Assembly (NCBI RefSeq): GCF_024679245.1
Contig: NC_090172.1
Span: 3,623,946 to 3,687,945, forward strand
Origin: Pseudorasbora parva
Taxonomy: Eukaryota; Chordata; Actinopteri; Cypriniformes; Gobionidae
Length of the DNA stretch: 64,000 bases
Reading direction: 5' to 3'
In this document: piece after piece, positions 9,892-21,300 of the stretch
Layout: each line of letters starts with the position of its first letter
Position numbering within the stretch: position 1 is the stretch's first letter
Notes under the pieces: model-generated
The model's input: only the letters and a program-made list of their open reading frames with translations
Database searches by the model: none
What the model was told of the DNA's origin: nothing
Program-made: the position numbers and the translations under genes

Positions 9892-12800
9892 TGTGTGATA
9901 CCACCCTTATGTGATACCACAATTTAATGTTTATTTGATATGCATTTAAGTGGAGCAATGTAGTGTTTAATATAATTGCAATTTGCATCTTGTAGTTCAA
10001 TATTAATGTTAGGGGGGAACCAAAGAAAGCGGAACCAAAGTGCGGGTATCGGTGCATCGCGGTACCTAGGTGACGGACGCCACCCCAGTCCCTCATACAG
10101 AGATTTGTGTATGAAGATGGCGGTTCGTTCTTTCACTCTCTGATCATACCATTCTGTTTTCCAGGTTGGTATTCTGTTAACACATGACAATAACTGTGTC
10201 CCCCTGAAGTGTATGTTGTGTATTGAAACTGTGATGAGTTGGTTATGAAATTTTCGATGTATGAAGCCGAGTTAAAGAGCCGCGTTTATAATCGCGGGAA
10301 AACGGTTCGGTAACAATGCCGCGAGCGGCTGTGTAACATGAGTATTGTGCTGAATGAGTGACACTGGTGGTCTCACTTCCTGTTAACGTTATTTTGTGTT
10401 TTTAAGGTATCCTGACAGGTTATAAACTATAGTAACTGTTAAGAGAAGAGGGGTATGTTGTTTAAAACATAAAGGGGAATTTATTATGAAAGTGTTATAA
10501 GTTGAACAGTTTTCCCAAAGTGTGTAATTCATGTTGTGACTCTAAAGTCATGTAAATATTCATTTAATGCCAAAGAGGGTTTATGATTTACATTACTAAA
10601 TTAGTATTACAGTGCATTTTGTGAGTTAACAAGTAAACAGATGTGTATAGACATGTGTATATATTAGGGCTGGGCGATATGGCCCAAAAAAATTATCACG
10701 ATATAATTTAGCATATCAGTCGATATCGATAAATATCACGATAAATGTAAAATGTTTATTTCTTTAAAGTTTAAAGGCATATTTTTGCTCCTGAGTGAAA
10801 TATGTAGAAAACAAACAGTTAGCTGTGGTTTTAAACTATCCTTTATTGTCAAAACATGATAAACACTTCCCAAACAAATGAACAATTTATTTAAACTGAG
10901 GTAGATTTATTTATTAAAATCTTAACTGTGGTCAGCATTTTTTTACTCAACACTTTATATCAATAATATATCATTATACAGGGCTTGACATTAAGCATGT
11001 TCATGTGCTTGTCCTTCGAACAAGTACATCGTTCAAGCTTGTCCAAGTAAAAGATTAGCTTGTCCGGAAAAGTGTGTGTGTGTGTTTGTGTGTTGTTGTA
11101 AATATAATTTATTCTGAAGCAATATTCTCACCAGTGTTCAATCAGCTTTGACATATTTAAATCTGCATCATTTGAAATATGTGATATTTTCACCTTTTAT
11201 AAAGGGCATTTTCCCTTAATCTTATTAAATATAGGCTAAGCTTCATGTTTCATTTTATATTTGTAATTTTGATCAATACATTTAATTAAAATAAAACACT
11301 ATAAGGGCTGTTACCATTCAAATTAAATAATTTACACTGAAAAATTACAACAGCATTAAATAATGTTTTGAGATTTGTAGTTTTGAATAGACAAATAAGA
11401 CATGTTGGAAAGTATGTTTAAAGATCAAATTAAACCACCAGTAGGTGGCAGCAGGTGGCCGTCTTAATAAACGAGTCATTGAGTCGTTCCTTTCAAACGA
11501 TTCATTCAAACAATGAATCGTTCATTTACACAGGTTGTTGTGAGACGCGTTGCGGTTCTGCTGTGAACGATTTTCGCAGCTTAAATAGAACAAAAACGCT
11601 CAATATTGCATCATATATATTTAATTGTGTAAGTAAACACTAAAAACGCAAACGGTCAAAAAAAAAAAAAAGCGTTTTAAGAAACATTTTGAGGCCCCTT
11701 CTCTTGCCTCACAGTGGATTGGTCCACCGTGCATCTCACCGACACACACACACACAAACACACCTCACCGACAGTGGGCTGGTCGGGAGAGAGAAAAGTT
11801 CAGTATTTGTGGATCTCCAGTAAGGGCTGTCTAGTCTATTTTATTAATTTTAAACACCAGATGACATTATTTCTCTTTTGATACAGGCGATGCGGAGTCA
11901 TTAATACATCACCAAAGACAAACAATTATGATAGCGATGTACAAGTCCGATGTTTTAGTGATTATAGTTTGGTAACGTTAGCCTGTTGTAAATAAGTCAC
12001 CCACTACAGCTAACAAGGTAATAAGCCGGTGTGTGAATGTAGTTAATGTAGATTCTGTGTTGGGCTGCATGTTATATGGAAGGACTTTGAAGAAACACGA
12101 TCATTTAATAATTAAATTCATGTGATGAACGTGAACCTATGATAAGCAGTCCACGCACGTCGCTCTGCTATATGTCGGATGGGATCGCTAAAATATCTCC
12201 AAACCACTCAAGTTGAGCGAACTAACTTGTCAACGATATCTGTGTCCCCCGAGCTGGCCGTGAGCGCTGAATTTTCTTCACTATTGCTCATTTTTATCGC
12301 TCCACTTATCTCCGATCCTCCAAGCCTGTCAGCCATATGGTCAGCCACAGACTGTAAACATTACCGCGTGCAGCACGCAGACGCCCGGTCTGCAATACGC
12401 ATGCGCAGCATTACGCATAGCGCGTAAGCATTATATCGAGAATTTATCGACCTGTTGTTATCGTTTTATCGAGGAAAATTATATCGTGATAATTATCGTT
12501 ATCGTTTTATCGCCCAGCCCTAGTATATATATATAAATATATATCTATATAGCTTAAAGTATGATTTATCCTTGTGACATTACTGCACTTTAAAGAAAGT
12601 GATGCTTATTTTTGCTAAGACATGATTACTTTGTGAATGTGAATGTGAAATATGTCACATTGTTATGTGGAGAGTAAAGAGAAAACTAAATTGACAAGTT
12701 TAAATTGAAATTAACGGATAGACCCCGACATTGAAACATGTTTACACTAAGGGAATGTTATTGTTTTATACCATGATTTGATACATTTGTAATAAAAGAT

Positions 12801-12953
12801 ACAGAGATTTGTGTATGAAGATGGCGGTTCGTTCTTTCACTCTCTGATCATACCATTCTGTTTTCCAGGCAGTCAACTAAGGGAGTTGAGAGTAGTGAAC
12901 CCCAACCAAAATCATTTGTTACTGCAGTTACACTATTTTTGAAACTCGTAACA
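9892..12953 (+). repeat. 3' LTR of the first gypsy element, split by a hAT insertion
   Basis: Matches the 5' LTR at 9892-10664 and from 12523 onward. The gap is a hAT element with its 8-bp target duplication. Visible differences from the 5' LTR include T/C near 10091, T/C near 10293 and G/T near 12812. Confidence 0.88.
10665..12522. mobile_element. Non-autonomous hAT element inside the 3' LTR
   Basis: 1858 bp. The terminal inverted repeats are TAGGGCTGGGCGAT at the left and its complement ATCGCCCAGCCCTA at the right. An exact 8-bp target duplication GTATATAT lies at 10657-10664 and 12523-12530. The 8-bp duplication and the AGGGCTGGGCGATA end are hallmarks of a common fish hAT group. No transposase is present; the longest ORFs are under 85 codons. 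The insertion hit the TA-repeat of the LTR, so it is younger than the retrotransposon. Confidence 0.93.
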
Positions 12954-13189
12954 CCAGCATTTACCTCCATCCTCCCCACCACCAGGATGGTCCCCACCAA
13001 TACCTCCCAGGGGATCGGCTGCGCCCCTGCCTTCATCTTCAGGCAGGAAATGCAGAGTCTGTTACCTTCGAGACGAGAGCTACGGACAAAGAATCTCTAA
13101 TTATAATACTTGGCAGTCTGTTAATAAACTTCTTTATTATACTTCATTTGGCCTCCCTAGTCTCTCTGGTAGAACTAACAGACCAACAC
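12954..13189. other. Flank of the gypsy element, nothing recognised
   Basis: C-rich then AT-rich sequence with TTAATAAACTTC near 13120 that could be an old polyadenylation region. It does not continue the left flank of the element in any way I can see. Confidence 0.4.
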
Positions 13190-13395
13190 TGTCTCACGAC
13201 CAATTTGTACAAATTTGTACGACCTCACTCGATGTTTCTATACAGCAGTGATGGGTAGGTTTAGGGGCGGGGTTTCTCAATTACGGACTTCTCAGTTACG
13301 TACGATTTAGCAAAACATCTTACCAATTTAAGTCGTATAAATTCGTACAAATTAGCCACCTCGTTAAATAAGTACACATTGCTGTGAGAATGGCT
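13190..13395. mobile_element. Short palindromic MITE-like element
   Basis: Contains AATTTGTACAAATTTGTACG on the left and the inverted AAATTCGTACAAATT on the right around a central GGGTAGGTTTAGGGG. This pattern is very common in cyprinid DNA. Exact ends are uncertain. Confidence 0.5.
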
Positions 13396-14852
13396 TGAAC
13401 AGACTGACATAAAGGTTCACCAATAGTAATGATTTATGAAAAAGATACGAAAGCGACGATATATACTTTAACCTGCTTTAAATGTGCTTTAGCTCAACTG
13501 TATGCTACATTTGTTTACATGCATGGATGGTTTTTATTTAGGTGTCTTTAGACTCCTTGAAGAAGTTTTTGTCTTGGCTCACTTTGTCCTTCTCTTTATA
13601 TTTGAAATGAGGAAAGACGAAAAAGTATGCCAGCAGTTCAGCGAGGCAAGACATTCTCTTAACGCAAATTTAAGGTCAAAAATGCATTCTAAAAATGGCA
13701 GGTGACCTAAAATAAGACACTTCTACGGCAGTACCTCATAAACAGCCTCTGAGCAACACCACAAACCCACCATGAACCACAGCGTTTCTAAAGTCTAGCG
13801 TGCATGAAATATCTCAAACCCTTTCTGACCTCTCTCTGGTTTTGCAGGGTGTATTGTGGGTCGAACCCCAGTGAACATTAAGCAGGTTTAAAAAAGGCTT
13901 AGCTGGGAGTATGGCACTAATGTGGAGCTCGCTGTCTAAACAGTGCATGACTATTTGACGTCATGCGAGTTGCTTTTACCTCCCTGCAGTTTTCCAAAGC
14001 GCTTTTCCAAGACAATCCTTAGAGATTGGGTTAACTGGGTTAATGGCAACAAATAGGGGTGAATTCAGGTTGATCGGGAAATTTTTTCCCAGTCATTTAA
14101 ATGGCAAAAGTGTCTTGATCACCCTGAAGTCACCCCTATTGTATGTTGTTGTGATATGGGGGAGATTTATGCATGGATTTATGTAGTTTATCTCCTACTT
14201 CCTGAAATGTATATGTAAGATAGACTCTATAAAAATTCTTACTTGTGATCTCTTATGAAACTCTAGACTCAAAGCTGGAAACTTAAGCTAAGCTCTTTGT
14301 TTGCCCTCCATTTCATCTCAGTGCAGTTTAGGAGAATACACAGGCGGATTAAAGAAATACTGTCATTCTGAAATGATTTTTCACGCTTACAAAATAGTGA
14401 CTACGTCTGTCAAGCTCCAAAAAGAACCATTTAATAAATTGGGCTTTATATTTACATCTATTGTGTGAAAAACAGACTGAAATTAATTAATCCACAATCC
14501 TTAAATTCAGGCTGTCCAGCATCTATGTTGTGCTTGCATTAAATAATTACCACTGGCAACCTAATGTTTTAAATTCTCGGTTGCTAACAAACACAAAGAT
14601 TGCAGGTTCAACGCAAAGAAAAAGTTACTCTAAAACCGTTTCTGAGGTGCTGAGATCACAATAATTGCTATGCCCTTGAAAAAGATGTTTCACACCATCA
14701 GTTCCTGGGAGAATGTCTCTTGAAAAACTTCTGCTGGAAACACTTAAGCACAGCCTTTGAAAATGGTCCATTGAGCTTGATCTGAATGAAATTTTGATCG
14801 TATTGAAAGGGGTAGTGTACACCTGAAATAACCCCATCTACAGAAAAAACAG
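13396..14852. other. Gene-free region
   Basis: No ORF above 70 codons with protein-like composition and no exon-like segment with splice sites that I could support. Confidence 0.5.
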
Positions 14853-15218
14853 ACTGCAAAAATGCTTTTCTTACTTAGTATTTTTGTCTTGTTTCTAGTC
14901 CAAACATCAAACAATTCTTAAAACAAGAAGTATTTACTAGACAAGCAAAAGAAATTGTCTTGTTTTGAGGGGAAAATACTCAAAATTAAGAGAGTTTTTG
15001 CTTAAAATAAAATTATCTGCAAGTGAGGTAAGAAAAATAATCTTCATTCAAACAGAAATCAAGATTATTTTGCTTACCCTATTGGCAGATGGGGTAATTT
15101 TTCCCAAAACAAGACAATCATTTTTAATTGTCTGGTAAAGATGGTAAAAAAAAAAAAAGTAAGAATTTTTAGATATTTTGACTAGAAACTAGAAATTAAG
15201 TAGAGCAGTTTTTGCAGT
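14853..15218. mobile_element. Foldback MITE with ACTGCAAAAA ends
   Basis: The left end ACTGCAAAAATGC and the right end TTTTTGCAGT are inverted, and the interior pairs TCTTGTTTTGAG with a complementary AACAAGACAA. A related fragment lies at 58716-58773. Confidence 0.75.
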
Positions 15219-15678
15219 GTACATGTAAATTCTTGAATCTGACTATTTTCTCAATCAAATTCAAAAATAGGCTACCTTGCCATGATGGGTATGTTAGAAG
15301 ATCTTAGAAAATTCCCATCTTACAAGCTGTAATGTGCATTCTTTCTACCGGTTCAAATCTTGTATTTACAGTAATTATAACATGGCGTGAATGCAACATT
15401 ATATGAGCATGTACTTCTGGCCTTTCCTATGTCAAAAAAAAGCAGAATCGGCAATTATACTCATGGTTACTCTAGTGGCATTATAGCAGTGGCTTTCTCA
15501 TTGCTTCATTGATTTCACGCACCTGGTCCTTGTTGTTCTCTATATACTGCCTTCAGCTCAGTTTGCTCATGGTCTGGTGTTGGTTGTGTATTCTGCACAT
15601 TGTTTTGTTTATTTCTTGTGTTGGATCTTTTGTTTTAAGACAAGACACCCCAGGTGAATAGGGTAAAAACAAAAAATC

Positions 15679-15898
15679 TCAAATGCAAATGAGACATTAT
15701 CTAATTAAATGTTCTCTAATTTGCATACATTTCTAGAACAATATCTGAATGTTGGATAAAGCCTAGTTGAATATTTATATTTTTTCACACACGTTGTGTT
15801 TATATATGCAAATGAGGCATTCTCTAATTAAATATTCACTAATTTGCATACATTTCTAGACCAAAAATCTGAACGCTGGATGAAGCCAGGTTCAAAAT
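15679..15898. repeat. Two ~95-bp direct repeats carrying four octamer motifs
   Basis: Units at about 15679-15770 and 15803-15898 share most bases. Each holds one ATGCAAAT (15683-15690; 15806-15813) and one inverted ATTTGCAT (15719-15726; 15842-15849), the perfect POU/Oct-factor octamer. Confidence 0.75.
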
Positions 15899-15924
15899 TC
15901 TTAACTTTTACATGTATATGTGTG

Positions 15925-15965
15925 TGTGTGTGTGTGTGTGCGTGTGCGTGTGCGTGTGCGTGTGC
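15925..15965. repeat. (GT)n microsatellite
   Basis: TGTG runs followed by CGTGTG variants. Confidence 0.9.
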
Positions 15966-17407
15966 AATTTTCAACATTTTGTGTAGGAATAAAATGTTAT
16001 ATATAATCAGGCAAAAACCTTCAGATACCGTATGTGAAGATTTCTGAAAACTAATTTTGAGAAAACTGCCTTGTAAAGATATGTACTGTAATTAAAATAC
16101 AGACGCAAATAGATAAACTGCTATAGAAGATCAACTTAAAAGTAAATTTTGCGTGTTTTCTTTCAACTAGTCTGAAAAAACACTTTATTGTTTTTGCCTG
16201 TGGAGTCTCGCCTTAATAAAGTTACGCTGTAAAATATATCTATTTTGCTTTGCCTCGTTTTCTTCCTTATCCAGACCGTATAACAGTGATCATATTCATA
16301 TGCCTCCACTTCTAAATGCAACGCCCACATCTCAACATCCAATCATCCAGTCATTACATTGAACCGATTAACTCGGATGTACGTCACAACACGGAAGAAA
16401 CGACCTGCAATTACTTCCTTTTCATTGCAACTTTAGTCGGTAACACTTTATAATAATGGTCTGTTATTAATAGATAACTATGCAGGAAGGAATGCAGGAC
16501 TAATGCGTAGCACTACATTAACACTTCAGCTACTACTATTAACTAATATAGAAACAAACTGAACTAATCAGTAAGGAATATTGAATTTAGGAGATAGTTC
16601 CTTATTAGGTAATTAATAGTTACTGAATGAGACTGGCATCACTAATAACTCATAGGTAACAAGAAAAATGATAAAGAATTACTAATTAATTACTAATCAC
16701 AACATTAACATGTCTGAGATGTGAGAAATTGCCTCTCAATGTGGTCATAAAATGCATCACTGATTACTAAAGTGTTACCTAGTCATGATGCAGGAACTTC
16801 TGGCAATCTGGAGCATTATTTCAAAGTGGAAAACATTGTTAGATCACTAGTAGTTCTTAAAAATTCTCCTTTATTACTCTGAATAAAGTAATAAAATGCA
16901 TAACTAATAACTCAAGTACCCAATCACTCTTCAAGGACTTCTGGTGATCTGGAGCATTATTTTAAAGTGACAAACCATATTTTCCTCTTTAAAATAATAG
17001 TCCAGATCACTAGAGTAACTCCAGCATAATGACTAGGTAACACTTTAGTAATTAGTCATGCATTTTATGACTTTATTCAGAGTAAAGAATATGATTAATT
17101 ACATCTCAGACACTCGTTGCAACACATTCTCACACCCAACTCGTCACATATGGACGCTTGACCAGGACCCCTTGTCGTCACTTTTCAACGAGCTGGGCGT
17201 ACCTTTATCGTCAATTTTCGACGCGCTGGGTGCTCCATTCATTTCAATGAGAAACCTTTGCCGTCATACACAGACGCACTGGGAATGGGAATATTATCGT
17301 CATGGTGAAATTTATTTTTTGATTTATTTATTGAAATTATTTATTGGTTTATAATTTTGCCATTATGACATGTTTGAGTGTGCTTCTCAATTAAATCAGC
17401 AAGCATA

Positions 17408-17466
17408 ATTTCATTTACATTTATTTTATTTACGCTATTTAGACACATTTTAACATGATTTCATTT
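17408..17466. repeat. ~51-bp tandem duplication at the gypsy insertion site
   Basis: A segment beginning ATTTCATTTACATTTATT and ending TTTTAACATG occurs whole at 17408-17457. It occurs again split by the LTR element: ATTTCATTT before 17467, the remainder from 25271 to about 25315. The element landed in the second unit. Confidence 0.7.
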
Positions 17467-17664
17467 TGTAATAACTTCGTGAGACCAGTCTGTTCAGAAG
17501 GGTACTTTACTCACAAACAAATGAAGCAGCCAGAAGTACATTGGAGGGCATCACAGGTGATTCCATGTGCACACTAACAACTTCTTCTTTGCTACTTTTA
17601 AGTATAGTCGAACAACACTAGATTGCCCCCTACAGGTTAATCAAGAACAGCTCACTATATCACA
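17467..17664 (-). repeat. LTR of second gypsy element (3' LTR by element orientation)
   Basis: Bounded TGTAATAACTTCG ... CTATATCACA on the plus strand, 198 bp, matching 25073-25270. Confidence 0.9.
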
Positions 17665-17821
17665 TCCCCTTCCACCCAAGTTGGAAAAATACTCCACCAT
17701 CACCACAATAAATAGTTACCTATGTAGATCCCAAAACCCATCACAAATCAGTTTTTTTTTTTTCACAATCTTCCAAATCTGTCAATAAGAGTTCATCTTT
17801 TTGTTTTTGTTTTTGTTTTTT

Positions 17822-18961
17822 TTACTTCAGTTCATAATCTTTTAAATGACCAGGCAATTTCCTGGTTCTATGTGACCGTCTCACCACAGGGCTAATAGAT
17901 TTGTCACTGTCGGTGGTCCTCTCAAAAAGTTGAAAGGAATCCCCTGATGGTTCAAAGGGAGTGGTTTCACAAGGAATGTCCTCAGTCCCCGTTTCCTCAG
18001 TCTCCTTAGCAACTGTCGGAGTAGCGTGATCCGAGAAGTCAAAATCAGGATCTCTACAGTCCATGTCCTCTGAAGGGTTCACAAGCAATTTCTGCCAGCT
18101 ATGAATTTGGTCCACATGTCTTCTGACCACTCTCCCATCACCCAGCATCACTTTATAAGAAAGTGGTCCAGTCACAATCTCTATGTGCCCCGGAATCCAT
18201 TTCGGTCCATAGCTAAAATTACGAACAAGTACTGGATCTCCAACACCAAAACTACGTTCATGGGCCTTTTTATCATGATGGACTTTTTGCTTTTGTTGTT
18301 GCTCCTGAATCTTTCTAGTTAAATCTGGATGCATAAAGTCCAGAGAGCATCGCAATTTCCGCCCAAGTAACATTTCAGCTGGGGAGAGTCCCGTAGTGGT
18401 CTGGGGAGTAATTCTGTAGCTGAATAACACTCTGGCCAATTTAGTGACAATTATTCCTTCAAAACATTTTTTCAGCATGCCTTTAATAATTTGCACGGCC
18501 CGTTCTACTAGACCATTACTGGAAGCATGATAAGGTGCAGAAGTGACATGCCGTACTCCATTTTTATAAAGGAACTCTTTGAATTCAGCACTAACAAAAC
18601 AAGTGGCATTATCAGATACAATCAGTTCAGGTACTCCATGGTTACTGAAGCTATTACGCAAACATTCGATGGTGGCAGCCGATGTGGCTGAATTCACTGG
18701 ATACACATCCATCCATTTTGAATGTGCATCAATCAAGACAAAGAACATTTTTCCCATGAATGGCCCTGCATAATCCACATGCAATCTTTGCCAAGGTTTC
18801 TCTGGCCAATTCCAAGGATGCAGTGGAGCTACAGCTGGAACGTTCCTATGCTCTTGACAAATCTGACAGGTTTTAACCAACCTTTCAATCGCTTGATCTA
18901 ACTTGGGCCACCACACATAGCTTCGGGCCAAAGCTTTCATCCTAGAGACTCCTGGGTGGCA
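17822..18961 (-). pseudogene. Integrase of second gypsy element
   Basis: An ORF of 372 codons ends at 17822 and lies downstream, in the same frame, of a TAG at 18962-18964 that cuts the HHCC zinc-binding motif. CQIC supplies the Cys pair, and the core shows all three catalytic acids: HVDYAGP, VSDNATCF and GLVERAVQ. The C-terminal part has the GPKWIPGHIEIVTGPLSYKV block that binds DNA in gypsy integrases, then an acidic tail ending RKLPGHLKDYELK. It would insert the cDNA into the genome. Apart from the upstream stop, this domain is intact. Confidence 0.85.
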
Positions 18962-20850
18962 CTAATGCAGTAGTTTTAGAACTTCGGATCTACCCACAAT
19001 GGGAATGATTACTCGGGCCCCCCAGAGCACACAACCATCCTGTACACTTAATTCATCTTTTCTAGATGTAAAAGGATCAAACTCAGCTCCAATTAATTCC
19101 TGCAGAAAGCCCCTTTGTACCATTTCTCTCACTCTTGACAATACTGGATCTTTTTGTGTCCATACTCTCACCTGTTCTGCTGTAATCAAGGTTATGTCTG
19201 CATTCTCCAGCATAAGGACTCTTTCCTCCTGTTCCGGGCCAGATTCCGTTGACAATGGTAACCGACTGAGAGCATCTGCATTTCCATGATCCTTGCCAGG
19301 CTTGTAGATGATGGTATATTCATAGGCTCTTAGTGTCACTGCCCACCGCTGGATCCTAGGAGATGACATTTGGGGTACCGCCTTTAACTCATTAAACAAA
19401 GACAACAAAGGTTTATGGTCTGTAACAATGGTAAACTTCCGACCATACAAATACTTATGGAAGCGTTGTAAGCCAAACATTACAGCCAACCCTTCCTTGT
19501 CCAACTGTGAATAATTCCGCTCAGCTTGATTCAATATCCGTGACATAAATCCAATGGGTCTTTCACTACCATCAGGCATCTTATGCGAAAGAACTGCACC
19601 TAAGCCATAAGGAGAAGCATCACATGATAAAATTACATCCTTCTGAAGGTCATAATGGACCAGAACTTGTACTGAGTCGATCATTTTCTTAGACTGAGCA
19701 AAAGCAACCTCTTGTTCCACACCCCAGTTCCATTTTGCATCTTTCCGCAGCAACTTGTGCACAGGGGCTAACACAGTAGACAAGTTGGGCAAGAACTTAT
19801 TATAGTAATTTAACAGTCCCAAATAGGCCTTTAACTCGGTCACATTCTTTAGCATTTTGAATAGCAGTCACCTTTTCTGGTACTGGTTGTAAGCCAGCCT
19901 CATCTACTTTATGGCCCAAGAACATTACCTCTCTTTCCATGAAGGTACATTTACTCCGTTTCAACCGCAGTCCTGCTTCCTGCAATCTTTCCAGTACTCT
20001 GGCTAGCGTTTGGAGATGCTCCTCCTCATTACGACCTGTCACCAAGATGTCATCCAGAAAAACTGCCACATACGGAATACCTTGCAGTACACCCTCAATG
20101 GTTCTCTGGAATATGGCAGGACTAGAAGAAACTCCAAAGGGTAAAACACGGTAAGTAAACAGGCCCTTGTGAGTATTCACTGTGACATATTTCTTGGACT
20201 CTGCATCTAATGCAATCTGATGGTAAGCATGGCTCATATCCAGTTTGGTGAACTTTTGCCCCCCTGACAATGTTGCAAACAAATCTTTAATTCGAGGAAT
20301 GGGGTACTGTTCCAACTTTGAAACTCGAAACTACTGTAACTACTGTTAGCTTGTAGTCACCACATAGTCGTACTGTTTTATCAGACTTTAACACTGGTAC
20401 TACAGGTGCAGCCCATTCAGAGTGTTTAACAGGTTCTATGATGTTTTCTTTTAACAGGCGGTCTATTTCAACTTCTACCCTCGCCTTCATGGCATAAGGA
20501 ACTGGTCTGGCTTTGAAGAATCTGGGAACGGCTTCCTTGTCCACATAAATCTTAGCTGGTGGACCTTTCAATTCACCCAACTCCTCTTTAAATAGTTCTG
20601 CATGTCGACTGAGCACTTCCGGCAAGGTTAAATTTTCAACTCCTTGAAGCTTATGTATGGCCTCCCATTCCAAGCCCAATTCCTTAATCCATCCTCTGCC
20701 TAATAAATTGGGTCCTGTTCCAGGTACCACCACTACCAGTAACTCCTTCACTGTTGTTTTGTATCTGACTTCCACCTGTGCAGAACCTAACACGGTTAAA
20801 GCTTGGCCAGTATAGGTTTTTGTCACATGCCTGTCCTGTCTTGTGTGCAC
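18962..20850 (-). pseudogene. Protease end, reverse transcriptase and RNase H of second gypsy element
   Basis: Three minus-strand segments read as one damaged pol region. 20287-20820 carries the end of the protease (LLVVVVPGTGPNLLGRGWI) and the RT start (VEIDRLLKENIIEPVKHSEW). 19800-20315 carries the RT core (KLDMSHAYHQIALD, LPFGVSSSPAIFQ, FLDD). 18962-19855 carries the connection and RNase H (LSCDASPYGLGAVLSHK, TDHKPLLSLF, DHGNADALSR). Frameshifts lie near 20315-20345 and near 19853, and a stop ends the piece inside the integrase zinc region. The first nine codons of the 20850 ORF belong to the nested LTR, not to this gene. Confidence 0.85.
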
Positions 20851-21217
20851 TTGTGGGTTTTGTTATGTTGAGCATGTGCTCGTGTCCCTGTCAGTTCCCT
20901 CCCCCTTGTTATCTGATTATTGGTTAATTTGCCCCACCTGTTCTCCCTCATTATCTGCCTTGTTTGTTCCCTTTATAATCTCCTTGTGTTTGTCAGTCTG
21001 TGTTGGATCCTTGTGTATGTTATGTCTGCGTCTTCCGGTTCCCCGTGATTTCTCTGTTGGTATGTTTTTGAGTTATGTTACAGTCCTGATTATGTGTTTT
21101 TCCCCCTCGTGGGTTTTTGTGTTGAGTTTATGTTTTATTTTATAATAAATTATAATTTTCTCACTGCACTTGAGTCCTCGCACCAATTTCCTGTTTCCTC
21201 GTGTCCGTGACGTAACA
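20821..21217 (+). repeat. 5' LTR of nested element
   Basis: 397 bp, same as 23562-23958. The 100-codon ORF seen in both LTRs is a by-product of the repeat. Confidence 0.92.
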
Positions 21218-21300
21218 GAAGGATCCAACCACTTGAGGACTCAGCAGGACTTGTTTTTTTTTGTTGTTTTTGTTTTTGTTTTTTCTCCCGGTATCCTCCT

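Larger units (their letters stand above)
2429..12953 (+). mobile_element. Ty3/gypsy-type LTR retrotransposon, defective, with a hAT insertion in its 3' LTR
   Basis: Two direct LTRs (2429-3636 and 9892-12953) begin TGTGTGATACC and end GAAACTCGTAACA. They flank a primer-binding site, gag, pol (protease remnant, reverse transcriptase, RNase H, integrase) and a short G-rich tract before the 3' LTR. RT-RNaseH-integrase order and the YLDD RT box place it with Ty3/gypsy elements. The LTRs differ by only about six substitutions that I can see once the 1.86-kb hAT insertion is set aside. Coding capacity is broken: a TAA inside gag, no protease active-site motif, and a frameshift in integrase. The 5 bp on each side (ATGCC and CCAGC) do not match, so no target duplication is visible. 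Confidence 0.9.

Noticed and set aside
2424..12958. Target duplication for the first gypsy element
   Set aside because: ATGCC and CCAGC do not match in any shift of one or two bases; not claimed.
20843..21145. 100-codon ORF found in both 397-bp LTRs
   Set aside because: It lies wholly in LTR sequence around the TATA-like box and polyadenylation signal; cysteine-rich but without a coding reason.
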